A model generated the notes under the pieces. That model saw only the letters and a program-made list of their open reading frames with translations, searched no databases and was not told the origin of the DNA. From assembly GCA_900555125.1 (NCBI GenBank), contig USKH01000046.1, positions 1 to 8,100 of the forward strand: a DNA stretch of 8,100 nucleotides. Reading direction: 5' to 3'. Position 1 is the stretch's first letter; each line of letters opens with the position of its first letter. The translations under genes and the position numbers were made by a program. Shown here in pieces: positions 5,816-8,100 of the stretch. The stretch comes from an uncultured Clostridium sp. (lineage in GTDB: Bacteria > Bacillota > Clostridia > Christensenellales > Pumilibacteraceae).

Positions 5816-6622
5816 TCACAAGCCTTCCGTCTGATCGCGGTGGGCTTTTTTATATTGAAACGGCGTTGCTCCGTACTTGTTTTTGAACTGTTTTATAAAA
5901 TAAACCGAAGACATAAATCCGAATTGCTCGGCTAAACGTTCCACCGAAACGTATGACGGCGACAGCAGTATTTTTTCGGCGGCTTTAAGTTTCAGATCGG
6001 TGGAATAGCGCAGCGGCGTTGTTCCGGTAGCCGATTTGAAAGCGACAAAAAAACGCGCGCGGCTTAAATGGCAGATTTTTGCCAGGTAATCGGAGTCGGC
6101 GGACCAATCGAGGTGCGCGGTGATGTATTCTATTGCCGGGAAAACCGAATTGTAGCAACGCGAATTTTTGCCGGTTTCTATCTGAGGGACGACGACCGAC
6201 AATATTCCGAGAAAAATCGATAACGCCTTCAATTTGTTTTCGGCAGGCTTTTGCAGTTCGGCTTCGAGCGAGCGCATAAGCGGCAGAATAAGCGATTGAT
6301 CGGCAAGAACTTTAATCAGGCCGTCGTCAAACGCCATACCGTTCGGCGCGATCGCAAAGTCGAAATGCAGTGCGTAAAAAGAATGAGTGCGGCCGTCTTT
6401 CGGAATCCATTCCGAATAGTATCGCGTTCCTTTCGCTATAAAAAACGCGTCGCCCGGTTTTAATGCGATATTCTGCTCGTTTACGTGTAATTTTCCTTCG
6501 CCGGACAGCAAAAAACCGATTGCGTGGCAGTCTTTGCCCTGTTTCGTGTAATTGCGCACATATTTGTCGGATGTAAAGAGGTAAAAATTCAACCGTGATA
6601 CGTTCATATCGTTATATTCCAT
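5816..6622 (-). CDS. AraC-family transcriptional regulator
   Basis: The product is 268 residues in the two-part AraC layout. An N-terminal cupin-like sensing domain carries GFLLSGEGKLHVNEQ and ALKPGDAFFIAKGTRYY at about 36-70. A C-terminal pair of helix-turn-helix motifs covers about 178-202 (YLAKICHLSRARFFVAFKS.TG.TP) and 225-257 (VSVERLAEQFGFMSSVYFIK, then QFKNKYGATPFQYKK), the standard AraC signature. A GGGAG box five or six bases before the ATG at 6622 supports this start over Met6. Regulators of this build usually bind sugars or related small molecules and activate adjacent genes. It is divergent from the epimerase/dehydratase gene with a 113-bp shared regulatory region, which makes that gene the most likely target. 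The ligand is unknown. Confidence 0.93.
   Translation of the reverse strand: MEYNDMNVSRLNFYLFTSDKYVRNYTKQGKDCHAIGFLLSGEGKLHVNEQNIALKPGDAFFIAKGTRYYSEWIPKDGRTHSFYALHFDFAIAPNGMAFDDGLIKVLADQSLILPLMRSLEAELQKPAENKLKALSIFLGILSVVVPQIETGKNSRCYNSVFPAIEYITAHLDWSADSDYLAKICHLSRARFFVAFKSATGTTPLRYSTDLKLKAAEKILLSPSYVSVERLAEQFGFMSSVYFIKQFKNKYGATPFQYKKAHRDQTEGL
5820..5852 (+). terminator. Intrinsic terminator of ogg, inside the 3' end of the convergent araC-like gene
   Basis: AAGCC (5820-5824) pairs with GGCTT (5843-5847), and CCG (5827-5829) with CGG (5838-5840), across a small internal loop. The hairpin loop is TCTGATCG, and a run of Ts continues to 5851. The stem lies within the last codons of the minus-strand regulator. 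On the minus strand the hairpin is followed by a mixed T-rich stretch, so it may also stop that transcript weakly. Confidence 0.7.
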
Positions 6623-6663
6623 ATTTTCTCCCGAAAAACAAGACTATCGTGCTGTTTTTTGAT

Positions 6664-6692
6664 ATTATAGCATATTGATAAAAGTCGGTCAA
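6664..6692 (-). promoter_or_regulatory. Promoter of the araC-like gene
   Basis: Read on the minus strand, TTGACC (bases 6692-6687) and TATAAT (6669-6664) are separated by 17 bp, giving a start near 6657 and a leader of about 35 nucleotides. The -35 box lies inside the spacer of the opposite promoter. Confidence 0.85.
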
Positions 6693-6703
6693 GTTGCTAT
6701 AAT
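6675..6703 (+). promoter_or_regulatory. Promoter of the epimerase/dehydratase gene
   Basis: TTGATA (6675-6680) and TATAAT (6698-6703) are spaced by 17 bp, with a start expected near 6710. The -35 box falls within the spacer of the minus-strand promoter, so one polymerase would block the other. Confidence 0.88.
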
Positions 6704-6735
6704 GGTCGTAACGAAATAAATCGGAGGGATTTTTT

Positions 6736-7680
6736 ATGAAAAGAATACTTGTAATCGGCGGAACAGGTGCAATGGGAACCTATCTCGTGCCGTTACTTGC
6801 AAAAAGCGGCTATTCCGTTACTGTAATCGCTAACGACGCCGTGCTGCCTGCAGATTATGAAAACGTTAAATTTATTAAAGCGGATATGTTCGACATTGGC
6901 ATCGTGCGTTCGATCGCCGAAGAAAATTTTGACGCCGTGGTCGATTTTATGATTTACGATACGGCAAATTTTGCCAAATATATTCCGGTTTATCTCGACC
7001 ATACCGCGCAGTACGTTTATCTGTCGTCTTATCGCGTGTTTGCCGATTTATGCCACCCGGTAACCGAAAATTCGCCGCAACTGCTGGACGTCAGTACGGA
7101 CTACGATCTGCGCTATTCGGACGATTACAGCATTTATAAAGCCAAAGGCGAACGCTTTTTGCGCGGCTATAACGCCGACAACTGGACCATTATTCGTCCC
7201 GCCATAACATATTCAAAATATCGTTGCCAGCTGATGACGCTCGAACGTCCGCAGATTATGGGTGCGCTCAAAGCGGGTAAACCGGTAATTCTTGCCGAAA
7301 ACGCTATGAATGTTCAGGCAACAATGACGTGGGCGGGTGACGTCGCAAAAATGATTAAAGGACTGCTTTTTAATCCGAAGGCATTGAAAAACGACTATAA
7401 TGTAACGACGAGCGAAACGCGTACATGGGGCGAAATAGCGCGGTACTATAATGATATTTTCGGTTTGAACTTTGTCGTCGGAACCGAAGAAGAGTATCTT
7501 CGCGCGCGTACCGGAGGCGACTACGGGATATGGATGAAATGGCAATTGCACTACGACAGAATGTTCGACAGAATTATGGATAACTCCAAAATTCTGCGCG
7601 ATACCGGACTTCAAAACAGCGACCTTACTTCTTTGTTCGACGGCTTATCGCGCGAGAAAAATACGCTTATGGACTTCTGA
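6736..7680 (+). CDS. NAD(P)-dependent epimerase/dehydratase, extended SDR family
   Basis: The product is 314 residues with a Rossmann start MKRILVIGGTGAMGTYLVPL; the GGTGAMG glycine loop at 8-14 is the nucleotide-binding motif of extended short-chain dehydrogenases. KADMFD at 48-53 is where the adenine-contacting Asp usually sits. YLSSYRVF at 95-102 supplies the active-site Ser, and YSIYK at 131-135 is the catalytic Tyr-x3-Lys pair. IIRPAITYS at 152-160 and TWAGDVAKMI at 198-207 are typical of the substrate domain of sugar-nucleotide epimerases and their relatives. The substrate cannot be named; a sugar derivative is plausible from family and from the neighbouring AraC regulator. GGAGGG (6723-6728) precedes the ATG. 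It is the only gene in its transcript, with the tRNA gene downstream. Confidence 0.9.
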   Translation: MKRILVIGGTGAMGTYLVPLLAKSGYSVTVIANDAVLPADYENVKFIKADMFDIGIVRSIAEENFDAVVDFMIYDTANFAKYIPVYLDHTAQYVYLSSYRVFADLCHPVTENSPQLLDVSTDYDLRYSDDYSIYKAKGERFLRGYNADNWTIIRPAITYSKYRCQLMTLERPQIMGALKAGKPVILAENAMNVQATMTWAGDVAKMIKGLLFNPKALKNDYNVTTSETRTWGEIARYYNDIFGLNFVVGTEEEYLRARTGGDYGIWMKWQLHYDRMFDRIMDNSKILRDTGLQNSDLTSLFDGLSREKNTLMDF

Positions 7681-7723
7681 TCGCCGCAAAAAAGCATTTA
7701 TTTACTTTTTATTGCGAAAACGC

Positions 7724-7752
7724 TTGCAAAACTCTGCAAAACGTGCTATAAT
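7724..7752 (+). promoter_or_regulatory. Promoter of tRNA-Ser
   Basis: TTGCAA (7724-7729) and TATAAT (7747-7752) are separated by 17 bp, with a TGC extended -10 element (7744-7746) directly before the -10 box. Transcription would start near 7759, a few bases before the mature tRNA at 7767. Confidence 0.85.
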
Positions 7753-7766
7753 AATTAGCGTTTTGT

Positions 7767-7855
7767 GGAGACGTATCGAAGTGGTCATAACGGGCCTGAC
7801 TCGAAATCAGGTAACGGGCAACCGTTCGTGAGTTCGAATCTCACCGTCTCCGCCA
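7767..7855 (+). tRNA. tRNA-Ser (anticodon CGA)
   Basis: The acceptor stem GGAGACG (7767-7773) pairs with CGTCTCC (7845-7851), followed by discriminator G and an encoded CCA. The anticodon stem CCTGA/TCAGG (7795-7799, 7807-7811) holds the loop CTCGAAA with anticodon CGA at 7802-7804, which reads UCG. The long variable arm AACGG-GCAA-CCGTT (7813-7826) is diagnostic of a class II tRNA. The T arm is GTGAG-TTCGAAT-CTCAC (7828-7844). Confidence 0.97.
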
Positions 7856-7857
7856 AT

Positions 7858-7895
7858 TAAAAGATTGCCTTATAATGGGCAATCTTTTAATTTAT
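7858..7895 (+). terminator. Terminator of tRNA-Ser
   Basis: A perfect hairpin pairs TAAAAGATTGCC (7858-7869) with GGCAATCTTTTA (7878-7889) around TTATAATG. The complementarity extends to 15 bp if the bases from 7855 and to 7892 are included, so it abuts the CCA end. The classic reading is a GATTGCC/GGCAATC core with a 3' TTTTAATTTAT run. Confidence 0.88.
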
Positions 7896-7914
7896 GGAGT
7901 CGTCCGGGATTACA

Positions 7915-7946
7915 GAACGCGTTTTTTTGTTTACAAAAACGCGTTC
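7915..7946. repeat. Perfect 12-bp inverted repeat with AACGCGTT arms
   Basis: GAACGCGTTTTT (7915-7926) is exactly complementary to AAAAACGCGTTC (7935-7946) with an eight-base spacer TTGTTTAC. Each arm includes the self-palindromic octamer AACGCGTT. No T-run follows, so it is not an ordinary terminator, and no gene overlaps it. Confidence 0.8.
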
Positions 7947-7948
7947 GC

Positions 7949-7971
7949 GGACCAACGCAAGGCGTTAGTCC
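7949..7971. repeat. Second inverted repeat, three-base loop
   Basis: GGACCAACGC (7949-7958) pairs with GCGTTAGTCC (7962-7971) around the loop AAG, nine of ten pairs matching. The single C/A mismatch looks like one transition from a perfect palindrome. It starts two bases after the preceding inverted repeat, so the two may form one non-coding element. Confidence 0.75.
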
Positions 7972-8100
7972 AATGGGAGGGGGTATTGACATTATATTTT
8001 ATGTAAATTTTGCGACAATATCTGTCACAAACTTCGTAAAAAATAATTTTTTTAGATATTTTTCAAAATTCTGTCCTTATTTTATTGACAAAGAGCTAAG
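7972..8100. other. AT-rich intergenic tail without a gene
   Basis: After AATGGGAGGGGG (7972-7983) the DNA turns strongly AT-rich. I see no gene start with a ribosome binding site. TTGACA occurs at 7986-7991 without a convincing -10 box at 16-18 bp, and again at 8085-8090, where any -10 box would fall beyond the window. The second may be the -35 element of a gene that begins outside. Confidence 0.5.

Larger units (their letters stand above)
6664..6703. repeat. 40-bp imperfect palindrome spanning both divergent promoters, possible operator
   Basis: The outer nine bases are a perfect inverted repeat (ATTATAGCA ... TGCTATAAT), and TTGA/TCAA repeats symmetrically inside it. Part of the symmetry follows from having two near-consensus promoters face opposite ways at equal spacing. 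The additional GCA/TGC match next to the -10 boxes is not required by promoter consensus and could be a regulator site. Operator function is inference. Confidence 0.5.

Noticed and set aside
7685..7716. Possible terminator after the epimerase/dehydratase gene
   Set aside because: CGCAAAAAAG can pair with CTTTTTATTGCG across a two-base bulge, but the stem is mostly A-T and is followed by AAAACGC, not by a T-run.
7893..7985. CRISPR array
   Set aside because: Only two different hairpins are present, with no repeated unit or spacer of constant length.
7984..8020. Promoter starting with TTGACA at 7986
   Set aside because: No acceptable -10 hexamer lies 16-18 bp downstream. A minus-strand alternative using ATTATA at 7991-7996 has only a weak -35 box.

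Overview
The window looks like a chromosomal stretch from a low-to-moderate-GC Bacillota genome, most likely class Clostridia. The evidence is the rplU–prp–rpmA cluster in which L27 carries the N-terminal extension (MFINIQLF before AHKKGG) that the Prp protease removes, an L21-type structured leader in front of rplU, a DivIVA-domain gene, strong AGGAGG-type ribosome binding sites and sigma-A-like TTGACA/TATAAT promoters. TGA acts as stop (three genes here end in it), so the genetic code is the standard one. All complete genes look intact. I see no phage, CRISPR or insertion-sequence coding.

Layout. (1) 1–3845 is a tightly packed plus-strand operon: an Lgt-family membrane protein cut at its 5' end by the window edge, a 52-residue highly acidic protein, an unassigned six-helix membrane protein, nicotinate phosphoribosyltransferase (pncB, overlapping the previous gene by ATGA), and a DivIVA-domain coiled-coil protein. 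(2) 3880–4969 is the ribosomal cluster: a terminator hairpin that physically overlaps the rplU promoter, a folded leader, rplU (L21), prp, rpmA (L27) and a clear terminator. obg, which usually follows rpmA in Bacillota, is absent here. (3) 4982–5852 holds an 8-oxoguanine DNA glycosylase gene (ogg type) and its terminator, which lies inside the 3' end of the convergent next gene. (4) 5816–7680 is a divergent pair: an AraC-family regulator (minus strand) and an NAD(P)-dependent epimerase/dehydratase (plus strand). Two strong promoters interlock within a 40-bp imperfect palindrome between them. (5) 7724–8100 holds tRNA-Ser(CGA) with its own promoter and terminator, two adjacent inverted repeats that look like a non-coding repeat element, and an AT-rich tail with no gene.

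How the parts fit. The ribosomal cluster is a self-contained unit: the leader probably gives L21-type feedback or attenuation, and Prp matures the L27 encoded next to it. The regulator/oxidoreductase pair has the layout of a local regulator controlling its divergent target, plausibly for a sugar or small-metabolite step, though the substrate cannot be read from sequence. The first operon mixes envelope-type proteins, NAD salvage and a DivIVA-like protein. No common pathway is evident, and its two unassigned small genes are the least understood coding content here. I found no clear-cut new multi-gene system. The strongest unusual signals are the non-canonical Lgt active site, the interlocked divergent promoters, the terminator/promoter overlap before rplU, and the hairpin pair after the tRNA.
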